DNA of 64,000 bases. Origin: an uncultured Craurococcus sp. Lineage in GTDB: Bacteria > Pseudomonadota > Alphaproteobacteria > Acetobacterales > Acetobacteraceae. Below are positions 54,093 to 64,000 of the stretch, piece after piece (the stretch's first letter is position 1; each line of letters begins with the position of its first letter). The position numbers and the translations under genes are program-made. A model generated the notes under the pieces. It made no database searches, was not told the DNA's origin, and saw only the letters and a program-made list of their open reading frames with translations. The stretch spans positions 124,001 to 188,000 of the forward strand of contig CADCTD010000001.1 in NCBI GenBank assembly GCA_902805545.1, in the 5' to 3' direction.

Positions 54093-55265
54093 ATGAGCAT
54101 CAACGGCAAGGCCTATATCGTCGGGGCCTTCGAGCACCCGACCCGCAAGGCGGACGACAAGTCCGTGGCCCAGCTCCATGCCGAGGTCGCCTATGGCGCC
54201 CTGCAGGATGCCGGCCTCACCAAGGACGACATCGACGGCTTCTTCTGCACCGGCGCGGCGCCCGGCCTCGGGCCGCTGAACATGGCGGATTACCTCGGCC
54301 TGACGAAGCTCCGGCATTTCGACAGCACCGATGTCGGCGGCTCCTCCTATGTCATGCATGTCGGGCATGCGGCGGAGGCGATCTCGATGGGCCTCTGCGA
54401 CATCGCCCTCGTCACCCTCGCCGGCCGGCCGCGGGCGGAGGCGATGGCGACGGGGACTGCGCCGCGGAGCTGGGGCGTCAACGTACCCGACGACCCTTTC
54501 GAGATCCCCTATGGCCGCACGGTCGCCAATGCCTACGCGATGTGCGCCATGCGCCACATGCATGAATTCGGCACGACCAGCGAGCAACTTGCCTGGATCA
54601 AGGTGGCGGCGAGCCACCATGCCCAGTGGAACGAGCAGGCAATGCTGCGCAAGGTCGTGACCGTCGAGGATGTGGTGAACTCCCCGATGGTCTCCGACCC
54701 GCTGCACCGGCTTGATTGCTGCGTCATCTCGGATGGCGGCGGCGCGCTGATCATCGCCAAGCCGGAGATCGCCAGGTCGCTCAAGCGGCCGCTGGTGAAG
54801 GTGAAGGGGCATGGCGAGGCGACCAAGAACCAGAATGCCGGCTATACCGACCTGACCTATTCCGGCGCCCGCTGGTCCGGTCCGCGCGCCTTCGAGGAGG
54901 CGGGCGTCACCCCGCAGGACATCCAGTACGCCTCGATCTATGACAGCTTCACCATCACCGTGCTGATGCAGCTGGAGGATCTCGGCTTCTGCGAGAAGGG
55001 CCAGGGCGGGAAGTTCGTCTCCGACGGCAACCTGATCTCGGGCGTCGGCAAGCTGCCCTTCAACACCGATGGCGGCGGGCTCTGCAACAACCACCCGGCC
55101 AATCGCGGCGGCATGACCAAGGTGATCGAGGCGGTGCGGCAGCTCCGCGGCGAGGCCCATCCGAAGGTCCAGGTCCCGGGCTGCACGCTCGCGCTGGCGC
55201 ATGGCACGGGCGGGCTGCTCGGCACCCGGCATGGCAGCGCCACCGTCATCCTCGAGCGGGAGTAG
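54093..55265 (+). CDS. Thiolase domain protein (lipid-transfer/SCP2-thiolase type)
   Basis: KAYIVGAFEHPTRKADDKSVAQLHAEVAYGALQDAGLTKDDIDGFFCTG; FNTDGGGLCNNHPANRGGMTKVIEAVRQLRGEA; LALAHGTGGLLGTRHGSATVIL. Confidence 0.93.
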   Translation: MSINGKAYIVGAFEHPTRKADDKSVAQLHAEVAYGALQDAGLTKDDIDGFFCTGAAPGLGPLNMADYLGLTKLRHFDSTDVGGSSYVMHVGHAAEAISMGLCDIALVTLAGRPRAEAMATGTAPRSWGVNVPDDPFEIPYGRTVANAYAMCAMRHMHEFGTTSEQLAWIKVAASHHAQWNEQAMLRKVVTVEDVVNSPMVSDPLHRLDCCVISDGGGALIIAKPEIARSLKRPLVKVKGHGEATKNQNAGYTDLTYSGARWSGPRAFEEAGVTPQDIQYASIYDSFTITVLMQLEDLGFCEKGQGGKFVSDGNLISGVGKLPFNTDGGGLCNNHPANRGGMTKVIEAVRQLRGEAHPKVQVPGCTLALAHGTGGLLGTRHGSATVILERE

Positions 55266-55334
55266 TCCGTTCGATCGCTGGAGCGCCGCCAGGCGCAGAA
55301 GCGTGAATCGACCGGATCAGAAAGGAGATTACCC

Positions 55335-55733
55335 ATGGCAACCCCTGCCTCCAACCGCGCCCTGCCGGCCATCGCGGTCGACCCCACCAATAAGCCCTAT
55401 TTCGATGCCGCGCGCGAGGGCCGCATGCTGATCGGGCTTTGCAAGGATACCGGCAAGCATTTCTGGTACCCGCGCGGCTGCTCGCCCTTCACCCTCTCGA
55501 ACAATGTCGAGCTGGTGGAGGCGAAGGGCACCGGGACGATCTACACCTATACGGTGATGCGGACGAAAGAGCCCTACTGCGTCGCCTATGTCGAGCTGGA
55601 TGAGGGCGTGCGCGTCTTCACCAACATCGTCGATTGCGACCTCGACGAGGTGCGGATCGGCCAGAAGGTGAAGGTGGTGTTCAAGCCGACCCAGGGCGAC
55701 AGCCCGCCGGCGACCATGTTCACCCCTGTCTAG
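55335..55733 (+). CDS. Zn-ribbon/OB-fold (DUF35-type) acyl-CoA-associated protein
   Basis: FWYPRGCSPFTLSNNVELVEAKGTGTIYTYTVMRTKEP; directly downstream of the thiolase. Confidence 0.85.
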   Translation: MATPASNRALPAIAVDPTNKPYFDAAREGRMLIGLCKDTGKHFWYPRGCSPFTLSNNVELVEAKGTGTIYTYTVMRTKEPYCVAYVELDEGVRVFTNIVDCDLDEVRIGQKVKVVFKPTQGDSPPATMFTPV

Positions 55734-55789
55734 CCCTTGCCCGCGCTGCCCTCCCTGGCAATATTCCCCGAAGTGCCAAGGAGGCAGCG

Positions 55790-56599
55790 ATGGCTCAAGC
55801 GGGTGACAACACGCCCCCGGTGACGCGACGCGACGAGGGCGCCGTCGCCATCATCACCCTCGACCGGCCGGCGGCGCGCAACAGCCTCTCGCGCGCCATG
55901 CTGGCGGCGCTGCAGGCGGCGCTGGACGAGGTGGCGGCGGAGGAGGGCATCCGCTGCGTCGTGATCGCCGCCGAAGGGCCGGCCTTCTCCGCGGGGCACG
56001 ACCTGAAGGAGATCACCGCCCATCGCGCCGACCCGGATGGCGGCGCGGCCTTCTTCACCGAGACGATGGAGGCCTGCGGCGCGGTGATGCAGCGGGTCAC
56101 CACCCTGCCCCAGCCGGTGATCGCCGCGGTGGAGGGCGTCGCCACCGCCGCCGGCTGCCAGCTCGCGGCGAGCTGCGACCTGGTGGTGGCGGCGGCATCC
56201 GCGAAATTCTGCACGCCGGGGGTCGATATCGGCCTGTTCTGCTCGACGCCGGGCGTGGCGCTGGCCCGCGCGGTGCCGCGCAAATCGGCCATGGAGATGC
56301 TGCTGCTGGGCGAGATGGTCCCGGCGGAGGAGGCGCATCGCATGGGCCTCGTCAACCGCGTCGTCGAGCCGGGCACGGCGCTGCCCGCGGCGCTGGAGCT
56401 GGCGCAGCGCATCGCCGCCCGCTCCGCGGTTGCGGTGCGGATGGGCAAGCGCGGCTTCAACGCCCAGGCCGGCCTGCCGCTCGCCGAGGCCTATGCCTCG
56501 GCCGGACGGGTGATGGTGGAGAACCTGCTCGCCGAGGATGCGGCGGAGGGCATCGGTGCCTTCATCGGCAAGCGCCGGCCGGAATGGCGGCATCGCTGA
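55790..56599 (+). CDS. Enoyl-CoA hydratase/isomerase family protein
   Basis: AIITLDRPAARNSLSRAMLAALQAALDEV; GPAFSAGHDLKEI; GCQLAASCDLVVA. Confidence 0.94.
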   Translation: MAQAGDNTPPVTRRDEGAVAIITLDRPAARNSLSRAMLAALQAALDEVAAEEGIRCVVIAAEGPAFSAGHDLKEITAHRADPDGGAAFFTETMEACGAVMQRVTTLPQPVIAAVEGVATAAGCQLAASCDLVVAAASAKFCTPGVDIGLFCSTPGVALARAVPRKSAMEMLLLGEMVPAEEAHRMGLVNRVVEPGTALPAALELAQRIAARSAVAVRMGKRGFNAQAGLPLAEAYASAGRVMVENLLAEDAAEGIGAFIGKRRPEWRHR

Positions 56600-56612
56600 G
56601 GGAGCACGCATC

Positions 56613-58247
56613 ATGGCCGCCGAGGATTACGACGCCGGGCTGGAGCGTTGCGCCGCCAATCACCAGCCGCTGACGCCGCTGCTCTTCCTCGAGCGTGCGG
56701 CGGCGACCTTCCCCGACCACGTCGCCGTGGTGCACGGTGCCCTGCGGCGGCCCTACAGCGCGCTGCGCGAGCGCTGCGTGCGCCTTGCCTCCGCGCTCGC
56801 CGCGCGCGGCATCGGCCGGGGCGACACGGTGGCGGCGCTGCTGCCCAACATCCCGGAGATGGTCGAGGCGCATTACGGCGTGCCGATGGCGGGCGCCGTG
56901 CTCAACACCATCAACACGCGGCTCGACGCCGACACCATCGGCTACATCCTGACGCATGGCGCCGCGAAGGCGGTGCTCGCCGACCGCGAATTCATCCCCA
57001 TCCTGCGTGCCGCGCTCGCCATCAGCGGCGCCTCGCCCCTCATTATCGAGATCGACGATCCGGAGGCGCCGGAGGCCGCGCGGGCTGGGACGCTCGGCGG
57101 GCTCGACTACGAGGCGTTCCTGGCCGAGGGTGACCCGGCCTTCGCCTGGCCCATGCCGGCCGACGAGTGGGATGCGATCGCGCTCAACTACACCTCCGGC
57201 ACCACCGGGCGGCCGAAGGGCGTGGTCTACCATCATCGCGGCGCGCAGCTGCTGGCCACCGGGAACGTGCTCTCGGCCAGCATGGCGCGGCACCCGGTCT
57301 ATCTCTGGACGTTGCCGATGTTCCATTGCAACGGCTGGTGCTTCCCCTGGACCGTTTGCGCCGTCGCCGGCACGCATGTCTGCCTCCGCGCCGTTCGCGG
57401 CCCGGCGATGTGGGCGCTGATGGCGGAGCATGGCGTGACGCATATGTGCGGGGCCCCCGTCGTCATGGCAACGCTGCTCGACACGCCCGAGGCAGAGAAG
57501 CGCGCCCTTCCCCACCAGGTGCAATTCGTCACCGCCGGCGCGCCGCCGCCCGAGGCGGTCCTTGGCCGCATGCGCGAAGCGGGCTTCGCCGTGCTGCACG
57601 TCTACGGGCTGACGGAGTGCTACGGCCCCTCCGTCGTCAACGAATGGAACCGCGCCTGGGACGCGCTGCCGCCGCCCGAGCAGGCGCGGCTGATGGCGCG
57701 GCAGGGCGTGCGCTACCTGGCGCTCGAATCCCTCGACGTGCTCGACCCGGCCACGATGCAGCCCGTCCCCCCCGACGGCGCGACCATGGGCGAGGTCATG
57801 ATGCGCGGCAATGTCGTGATGAAGGGATACTTCAAGGACCGCGCCGCGACCGAGGCGGCCTTCGCCGGCGGCTGGTTCCACACCGGCGACCTCGCGGTGA
57901 GGTATCCGGACGGCTACATCCAGCTCCGCGACCGCTCGAAGGACATCATCATCTCCGGCGGGGAGAACATCTCGTCCATCGAGGTGGAGGATGCGCTCTA
58001 CAAGCATCCAGCGGTCGCGCTGGCGGCGGTGGTGGCGAAGCCCGATGACAGATGGGGCGAGGTGCCCTGCGCCTTCATCGAGCTGAAGCCGGGCGCCGAG
58101 GCGACCGAGGCGGAGCTGATCGCCCATTGCCGCGAGCGGATGGCCGGCTTCAAGGCGCCGAAATCCGTCGTTTTCACGGAGCTGCCGCGGACCAGCACGG
58201 GCAAGATCCAGAAACACGTGCTTCGCACCAAAATTCGAACGGGGTGA
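56613..58247 (+). CDS. Acyl-CoA synthetase (AMP-dependent)
   Basis: [69 protein letters not shown]. Confidence 0.95.
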   Translation: MAAEDYDAGLERCAANHQPLTPLLFLERAAATFPDHVAVVHGALRRPYSALRERCVRLASALAARGIGRGDTVAALLPNIPEMVEAHYGVPMAGAVLNTINTRLDADTIGYILTHGAAKAVLADREFIPILRAALAISGASPLIIEIDDPEAPEAARAGTLGGLDYEAFLAEGDPAFAWPMPADEWDAIALNYTSGTTGRPKGVVYHHRGAQLLATGNVLSASMARHPVYLWTLPMFHCNGWCFPWTVCAVAGTHVCLRAVRGPAMWALMAEHGVTHMCGAPVVMATLLDTPEAEKRALPHQVQFVTAGAPPPEAVLGRMREAGFAVLHVYGLTECYGPSVVNEWNRAWDALPPPEQARLMARQGVRYLALESLDVLDPATMQPVPPDGATMGEVMMRGNVVMKGYFKDRAATEAAFAGGWFHTGDLAVRYPDGYIQLRDRSKDIIISGGENISSIEVEDALYKHPAVALAAVVAKPDDRWGEVPCAFIELKPGAEATEAELIAHCRERMAGFKAPKSVVFTELPRTSTGKIQKHVLRTKIRTG

Positions 58248-58305
58248 AAACGCCGCGTTAACCCGCGCCGGGCAGGATGTGACGATATCGCCACAGGACT
58301 CTGCC

Positions 58306-59355
58306 ATGGATGGGATTCACATCACCGAGGAGGCTGCCACGCCGGAGCGCGTCCTGGCGCTCGCCGAGCAAGCGGAAGCGCTAGCCGCCGGCAAGGTCCG
58401 GGCGATCCAGGCAATCACCGGGCAGACGCGCATCCTCGCGTTGAATGCCACCATCGAGGCCGCGCGCGCCGGCGAGCATGGCCGCGGCTTCGGCGTCGTC
58501 GCCGGCGAGGTGAAGTCCGTCGCCGCCGAGGTCGCCCGCCTCGCCGCCGAGATGGACGGCGAGTTGCGCGGTGCCTTCGCCGCCCTTCGCCGCATCGGGG
58601 CCCGCATGGCGGAGGAGGTCGGCGGGCAGCGGCTGATCGACCTGGCGCTGAACGCCATCGAGATCATCGACCGCAACCTCTACGAGCGCAGCTGCGACGT
58701 CCGCTGGTGGGCGACCGACGCCGCACTGGTCGAGGCCGCGACGGATCCGGCGCAGCTCGCCCATGCCGAGCGGCGGCTCGGCACCATTCTCTCGGCCTAT
58801 ACGGTCTATCTCGACCTCTGGCTTTGCGACCTCTCGGGCCGCGTCATCGCCCATGGGCGGCCGGAGCGCTATTCGGGGGTGCGCGGAGTGGATGTCCGCG
58901 ATGCCCCCTGGTTCCGCGCGGCGCTGGAGACGGCGAGCGGCGAGGAGTATGTCGTGACCGACATCGCCCGCTGCGGCCCGCTCGGCCATGCGCCGGTCGC
59001 TACCTATGCCGCGGCGGTGCGCGAGGGCGGTGCGACCCATGGCCGGCCGATCGGCGTGCTCGGCATCCATTTCGACTGGGCTCCGCAGGCGGAGGGGGTG
59101 GTCCAGGGCGTCCGCCTCTCGCCCGCCGAGCGCGCCCGCACCCGCGTGCTGCTGCTGGATGCGGCAGGACGGGTACTGGCGGCTTCGGCGGGTGGCGGCG
59201 TGCTGTCGGAGGTCTTGCGACTGGAGCATGGCGGGCGCGGCGCCGGCGCCTATCGCGACGCACAGGGGCGCACCATCGCCTTCCACCGCACGCCGGGCTA
59301 CGAGACCTATGAGGGGCTCGGCTGGTACGGGGCCTTGGTGCAGGAGCCTGGCTAG
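58306..59355 (+). CDS. Soluble MCP-like protein: N-terminal chemotaxis signalling hairpin, C-terminal Cache/PDC-like sensor region
   Basis: [46 protein letters not shown]; downstream [54 protein letters not shown]; no obvious TM helix. Confidence 0.82.
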   Translation: MDGIHITEEAATPERVLALAEQAEALAAGKVRAIQAITGQTRILALNATIEAARAGEHGRGFGVVAGEVKSVAAEVARLAAEMDGELRGAFAALRRIGARMAEEVGGQRLIDLALNAIEIIDRNLYERSCDVRWWATDAALVEAATDPAQLAHAERRLGTILSAYTVYLDLWLCDLSGRVIAHGRPERYSGVRGVDVRDAPWFRAALETASGEEYVVTDIARCGPLGHAPVATYAAAVREGGATHGRPIGVLGIHFDWAPQAEGVVQGVRLSPAERARTRVLLLDAAGRVLAASAGGGVLSEVLRLEHGGRGAGAYRDAQGRTIAFHRTPGYETYEGLGWYGALVQEPG

Positions 59356-59367
59356 GGCAAAGGCCCA

Positions 59368-59385
59368 ACAGGCGCGCGGGCCTGT
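59368..59385 (+). terminator. Hairpin terminator candidate
   Basis: ACAGGC-N6-GCCTGT, 12 nt after stop of MCP-like gene. Confidence 0.4.
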
Positions 59386-59454
59386 GCTCTGTGAGCTGCC
59401 TGCGGAACAGGAGCCGGAGCGGCTTTACCCGTCGCCGGCATGGGAGACGTCGTT

Positions 59455-60621
59455 CTAACGCACCAAGACCAGCCGGCTCGCCAGCCCGGCAAGTCCGGCC
59501 AGGCCCATCACCATCGCCATCGGCACCGCCGTCCCGTTGTGGAAGACGCCGACCAGCGCCCCGGTCAGCGCCCCGCCGCCGAACTGCAGCGTGCCGATCA
59601 GGGCGGAGGCGCTGCCCGCCGCCCGTCCCTGGGAGGCCATGGCCAGCGCGGCGGCGATCGGCATCACCATGCCGATGCTGGCGACGAAGACGAAGAGCGG
59701 GATGGCGATGCCCCAGAAGCTGCCTGTCCCGGACATCGCCACCATGGCGAGCCCGGCCGCGCTCATCGCGGTGAGCCCCCAGAGCAGCACCCGCTCCGGC
59801 GGGTACCGCCGCGAGAGCATCGCATTGAGCTGCGAGACCGCCATGATGCCGAGCGCATTCGCGCCGAACAGCAGCCCGTACTGCGCCGGCGCGACGCCAT
59901 GCAGTTCCATGAAGACGAAGGGCGAGCCGGTGATGTAGGCGAACATCCCGCCCATCGGCAGCACGCCGGAGAGCACCAGCCCCATGAAGCGCCGGTTGCC
60001 CAGCATCCGCGCATAGACCATGGCGATGCCGGCCAGCCCCTCCCGCCGCCGCCGCTCGGGCGGCAGCGTCTCCGGCAAGACCAGCGCCACCACCAGGGCG
60101 AGGCCGAGGCCATAGGCCATCAGCGCCCAGAAGATCGCCCGCCACCCGCCGAGGCCGAGCAGCAGCCCGCCGATCGAGGGCGCCAGGATCGGCGCCAGCG
60201 TGACCACCAGCATCAGCCGCGACATCAGCCGGATCGTCTCCGTCCCCTCGGAGATGTCGCGCAGGATGGCGCGCGCCGTCACCATCCCGGCGCAGCCGCC
60301 GAGCCCCTGGACGAAGCGCCAGAGCGCCAGCCAGCCGACATCCTCCGTCATCGCGCAGCCGATGGAGCCGAGGACGAAGATGCCGAGCCCGCCGAGCAGC
60401 GGCAGCCGCCGCCCGAAGCGGTCCGTCAGCGGCCCGAAGGCGAGCTGTGCCAGCGACATCCCGGCAAAGAAGGTCGCCAGCGTCGTCTGCACCTGCGCGG
60501 CATCCGTCCCAAGCCCGGCGGCGATGGCTGGGAAGGCCGGCAGGTACATGTCCGTGGACAGCGGCCCGAAGGCCGACATGGCGGCGAGGACGAGGACGAG
60601 AAAGGGCGTGGCAGTCGGCAT
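59455..60621 (-). CDS. MFS multidrug transporter (Bcr/CflA family)
   Basis: SAFGPLSTDMYLPAFPAIAAGLGTDAAQVQTTLATFFAGMSLAQLAFGPLTDRFGRR. Confidence 0.94.
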   Translation of the reverse strand: MPTATPFLVLVLAAMSAFGPLSTDMYLPAFPAIAAGLGTDAAQVQTTLATFFAGMSLAQLAFGPLTDRFGRRLPLLGGLGIFVLGSIGCAMTEDVGWLALWRFVQGLGGCAGMVTARAILRDISEGTETIRLMSRLMLVVTLAPILAPSIGGLLLGLGGWRAIFWALMAYGLGLALVVALVLPETLPPERRRREGLAGIAMVYARMLGNRRFMGLVLSGVLPMGGMFAYITGSPFVFMELHGVAPAQYGLLFGANALGIMAVSQLNAMLSRRYPPERVLLWGLTAMSAAGLAMVAMSGTGSFWGIAIPLFVFVASIGMVMPIAAALAMASQGRAAGSASALIGTLQFGGGALTGALVGVFHNGTAVPMAMVMGLAGLAGLASRLVLVR

Positions 60622-60826
60622 GGAACAGGGGTTAGCACTCGATGTTGCACCGCACCATCGTCCCGGGCTCCGCTGCGGGCACGCCATGCCTTTGGGCAGT
60701 CAGGCGGCGGCCTGGCCGCGATGGCGGCATATCCGTGCCCGGCGGCCGCGTTCGGCGCGCCATTCCCCCTCCCGGGCCGCCGGGCCTCGCCGCTAGGATG
60801 CGGGCCACCCGAAGCGGAGCGAGCCC

Positions 60827-61906
60827 ATGGATGTCGGCGTCTTCCTTCCCATCGGCAACAATGGCTGGCTGATCTCCAGCACTTCGCCGCAATATATGCC
60901 GAGCTTCGACCTCAACCGCGAGGTGACAGACAAGGCGGAGAAATACGGCTTCGAATTCGCCCTTTCCATGATCAAGCTGCGCGGCTTTGGCGGCCCGAGC
61001 CAGTACTGGGACCACAATCTCGAGAGCTTCAGCCTGATGGCGGGGCTGGCCGCCGTGACCACGCGGATCAAGCTCTTTGCCTCGGTCGCGGTGCTGACCA
61101 TCCCGCCCGCGGTGCTGGCGCGCATGGCCGTTACCATCGACAGCATCAGCCATGGCCGCTTCGGCGTGAACATCGTCTCCGGCTGGCAGAAGGCTGAGTA
61201 CGAGCAGATGGGCATCTGGCCCGGCGAGGCGCATTTCGCCCGGCGCTACGAGTACTGCTCGGAATATGTCTCGGTGATGCAGGATCTCTGGGCCACCGGC
61301 CGGTCCGACTTCAAGGGCGACTTCTTCCGGATGGAGGATTGCCGCGTCAGCCCGCTGCCCATGCGGAAGATCGAGATCATCTCCGCGGGCCAGTCCAGTC
61401 GCGGCATGCAGTTCGCGGCCGAGCATGCCGACTACAATTTCATCAGCGCCGGCGGCATCAACGACGTCTCGCAGGTCCGCCAGCATACGGACCGGCTGCT
61501 CGCCGCCAATGCCGCCGCCGGCCGGCAATGCGGCGCCATGCTGCTGATGATGATCATCGCCGACGAGACGGATGAGGCGGCGATGGCGAAATGGCACCAT
61601 TATGTCGCCGGCACCGACCTCGAGGCGCTGGCCTGGCGGGACTCGCAGGCGGCGGCCGATGTGAAGGCGGAGGCGCACAGCACCGTCGGCCGCATGGTCC
61701 GCTCAGACCGCGTGCCGACCAACATGCTCCGCCTCATCGGCTCCTACGAGACGGTGGCGACGCAGCTCGACGCCCTGGCCGAGACGCCCGGGCTGCAGGG
61801 CGTGATGCTGACCTTCGACGACTTCCTCATCGGCATGGAGCAGTTCGGCACACGCATCCAGCCGCTGATGCGGAGCCGGCGCCATGTCGCCGGGGCCGCG
61901 GCCTGA
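60827..61906 (+). CDS. rutA: Pyrimidine oxygenase RutA (LLM-class flavin-dependent)
   Basis: VGVFLPIGNNGWLISSTSPQYMPSFDLN, ALSMIKLRGFGG, GVNIVSGWQKAEYEQMGIWPG, SDFKGDFFRMEDCRVSP all RutA-like. Confidence 0.92.
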   Translation: MDVGVFLPIGNNGWLISSTSPQYMPSFDLNREVTDKAEKYGFEFALSMIKLRGFGGPSQYWDHNLESFSLMAGLAAVTTRIKLFASVAVLTIPPAVLARMAVTIDSISHGRFGVNIVSGWQKAEYEQMGIWPGEAHFARRYEYCSEYVSVMQDLWATGRSDFKGDFFRMEDCRVSPLPMRKIEIISAGQSSRGMQFAAEHADYNFISAGGINDVSQVRQHTDRLLAANAAAGRQCGAMLLMMIIADETDEAAMAKWHHYVAGTDLEALAWRDSQAAADVKAEAHSTVGRMVRSDRVPTNMLRLIGSYETVATQLDALAETPGLQGVMLTFDDFLIGMEQFGTRIQPLMRSRRHVAGAAA

Positions 61907-61949
61907 TGATCGAGGAAAGGCGGAAGGGCGCGCTCCGGCTTCGAGCGGC

Positions 61950-62120
61950 GCGGTGGTCAATACCGACCTGCAGTGCGCCTATAGCCAGCCCGGGCGCCAC
62001 GTCGCCGCCTGTGAGACCGATCCTGGGCAAACCAGCCCCACCGACATGGCGGCGAAGTATGCCGGTGTGCTGCCGGTCGCCGAGGTGGCGGCGGCGCTGG
62101 CCGCGATGACCGGTGACTGA
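61950..62120 (+). pseudogene. Possible decayed rutB (isochorismatase-family) remnant
   Basis: AVVNTDLQCAYSQPGRHVA resembles the RutB N-terminal motif ALIVVDMQNAYATPGGYLD (recalled); too short for a functional enzyme; lies between rutA and rutE. Confidence 0.45.
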
Positions 62121-62166
62121 GCCGCCCGCAGCCGCTATGGAGGCGGCAACGAAGGAGACATCCGCG

Positions 62167-62748
62167 ATGCTCGACCAAGCCGCCATCGACGCGCTCTTCC
62201 ACAAGGCGCGCAGCCAGAACAAGTGGACCGAGGAGCCCGTCTCCGAGGCGCAGCTCCGCCAGATCTACGACATCCTGAAGATGGGCTCGACCTCGGCCAA
62301 CTGCTCGCCGGCGCGCTTCGTCTTCGTCACCAGCACGGAGGGCAAGGAGCGGCTCGCCCCCTGCCTGTCCTCCGGGAACCTCGCCAAGACGATGAGCGCG
62401 CCGGTCTGCGTCATCGTCGCGCAGGACATGGAATTCTACGAGAAGCTGCCGCGGCTCTTCCCGCATGCCGATGCCCGCTCCTGGTTCACCTCGAGCCCGG
62501 AGTTGGCGGCGGAGACGGCCTTCCGCAACGCCACGCTGCAGGGCGCGTACCTGATGATGGCGGCGAAGCTGGCCGGCCTCGATGTCGGCGCCATGTCGGG
62601 TTTCGACAAGGCGAAGTGCGACGAAGCCTTCTTCGCCGGCACCAAGGTGAAGTCCAACTTCCTCGTCAATATCGGCCATGGCGACCCGAGCGGCGTCTTC
62701 GAGCGCCTGCCGCGGCTCTCCTTCGAGGAAGCCTGCACCATCGCTTGA
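62167..62748 (+). CDS. rutE: Malonic semialdehyde reductase RutE (nitroreductase family)
   Basis: [49 protein letters not shown]...[25 protein letters not shown]...[10 protein letters not shown]. Confidence 0.92.
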   Translation: MLDQAAIDALFHKARSQNKWTEEPVSEAQLRQIYDILKMGSTSANCSPARFVFVTSTEGKERLAPCLSSGNLAKTMSAPVCVIVAQDMEFYEKLPRLFPHADARSWFTSSPELAAETAFRNATLQGAYLMMAAKLAGLDVGAMSGFDKAKCDEAFFAGTKVKSNFLVNIGHGDPSGVFERLPRLSFEEACTIA

Positions 62749-62773
62749 AGGACTGCCGCCTGAGGCGCCAGGC

Positions 62774-64000
62774 TCAGCGCTGGTCGATCACCGGGCCGAC
62801 CAGCGCCGCGACCTCGAGCAGCGCGGCGTCGCCGAAGCGGGGTCCCACGATCTGCACGCCGACCGGCATTCCGTGCCGCCCGCGCGCGGCGGGAATGGCG
62901 ATGCAGGGTACGTGCAGCAGCGTCCACATGCTGTTGAAGACCGGGTTGCCGGTGTCCTGCCGGCCAAGCGGCGCCTCGCCCGCGGCGGCCGGCGTCAGCA
63001 CCACGTCGAAGCGCGGGAAGAGCGCGTCGAAGAGCTTCCGGCAGTCGGCCGCCAGGTCGTAGGCGCCGGCCAGCTGCGCCCCGCCGATCTCGGCATGATT
63101 CTCGACGCGGTCGCGGAAATCCGCATGCAGCTTGCCATGGGCCATGACGTATTCGTGCAGGAAGGCGCCGCGCCCCTCGCCGAGCAGCACCACGCGCTGC
63201 GCCTCGGTGATGCCCTCGAAGGGCTGCGGCAGCGCCAGCGTCTCGACCACCGCGCCCGCAGCCTCGAGCCGCTGCCCGGCCAGCTCCAGCGCGGCCTGGG
63301 AGTCGGGTGACGCTAGGTGCCAGTTCGGCCCCCGGCACAGGCCGATCCGCAGCTCGCGCAGCCCCTTCCCGAGCGGCCGGTCGAGGTCGAAGAGGCGAAA
63401 GGCCTCCGCCACCAGCCGCAAATCCTCCGGCGCGCGCCCGTACCAGCCGATGGTGTCGAGCGTGTGCGAGTAGCGCTTGGCGCCCTCGGTGTTCACCACC
63501 CCATGCGTCGGCTTCATCGCATAGATGCCGCAGAACGAGGCCGGGCGGATGATGCTGCCCCCGGTCTGGGTGCCGAAGGCGAGTGGCACCATGCCATCCG
63601 CGACCGCCGCCGCCGAGCCGGAGGAGGAGCCGCCCGGTGTCCGTGCCGGGTCATGCGGGTTGCGGGTCAGCGCCCGGCGCCCCGCGGCGGCGAATTCCAC
63701 GGTGTCGGTCTTGCCGAGGATCACCGCGCCTTCCCCCCGCGCCACGCCGACGCAGGCCGCGTCCCGCCCCTGCCGCAGCCCCTGGTAGATGGGCGAATTG
63801 TAGGTGGTCGGCATGTCCGCCGTCTCGATCATGTCCTTCACGCCGATCGGCAGGCCGTGCAGGGCGCCCATCGTATGGGCCTTGTCCACCTCGCGGGCGC
63901 TGGCGATGGCGAGCTGCGGGTCAAGGAAGGTCCAGGCCTTCACCACCGCCTCCCGCTCGGCGATGCGCTCGAGGCAGGAGCGCGTCAGCGCCTCGGCGGT
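62774..64000 (-). CDS. Amidase (5' end beyond window)
   Basis: GGSSSGSAAAVADGMVPLAFGTQTGGSIIRPASFCG amidase signature; frame stays open to the window edge. Confidence 0.92.
   Translation of the reverse strand, partial: TAEALTRSCLERIAEREAVVKAWTFLDPQLAIASAREVDKAHTMGALHGLPIGVKDMIETADMPTTYNSPIYQGLRQGRDAACVGVARGEGAVILGKTDTVEFAAAGRRALTRNPHDPARTPGGSSSGSAAAVADGMVPLAFGTQTGGSIIRPASFCGIYAMKPTHGVVNTEGAKRYSHTLDTIGWYGRAPEDLRLVAEAFRLFDLDRPLGKGLRELRIGLCRGPNWHLASPDSQAALELAGQRLEAAGAVVETLALPQPFEGITEAQRVVLLGEGRGAFLHEYVMAHGKLHADFRDRVENHAEIGGAQLAGAYDLAADCRKLFDALFPRFDVVLTPAAAGEAPLGRQDTGNPVFNSMWTLLHVPCIAIPAARGRHGMPVGVQIVGPRFGDAALLEVAALVGPVIDQR

Noticed and set aside
59440-61197. 585-aa plus-strand ORF rich in Gln/Arg/His
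   Set aside because: Antisense to the Bcr/CflA transporter and running out of frame into rutA.

Overview
High-GC alphaproteobacterial chromosomal segment, probably Acetobacteraceae/Roseomonas-like (inferred from composition, Bug/TctC and Liv transporters, and FlaF). It is densely coded, with about 65 genes. I saw no rRNA, tRNA, CRISPR array, prophage or transposase. Main modules in order: (1) split XdhC plus a MoeA-like/MocA-like fusion for Mo-cofactor maturation; (2) a dipeptide-type ABC operon; (3) a small TM peptide - XpaC - TelA operon; (4) a Liv-type ABC operon with four tandem paralogous substrate-binding proteins; (5) EgtB-EgtD-GDPD (ergothioneine); (6) a flagellin island: flagellin, FlaF, a TPR-methyltransferase translationally coupled to a TPR/SPINDLY O-glycosyltransferase, with another methyltransferase and a secreted SGNH esterase with RTX-like C-terminus beside it; (7) a sugar-acid dehydrogenase cluster with a polar amino-acid type ABC transporter; (8) thiolase/DUF35/enoyl-CoA hydratase/acyl-CoA ligase; (9) an inverted-architecture soluble MCP-like protein; (10) rutA-rutE with what looks like a decayed rutB between them. 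Best candidates for under-described biology are the paired TPR-effector flagellin-modification module, the 4x SBP array and the small ORF before XpaC/TelA. All functional calls come from reading motifs in translated ORFs; no database search was run.
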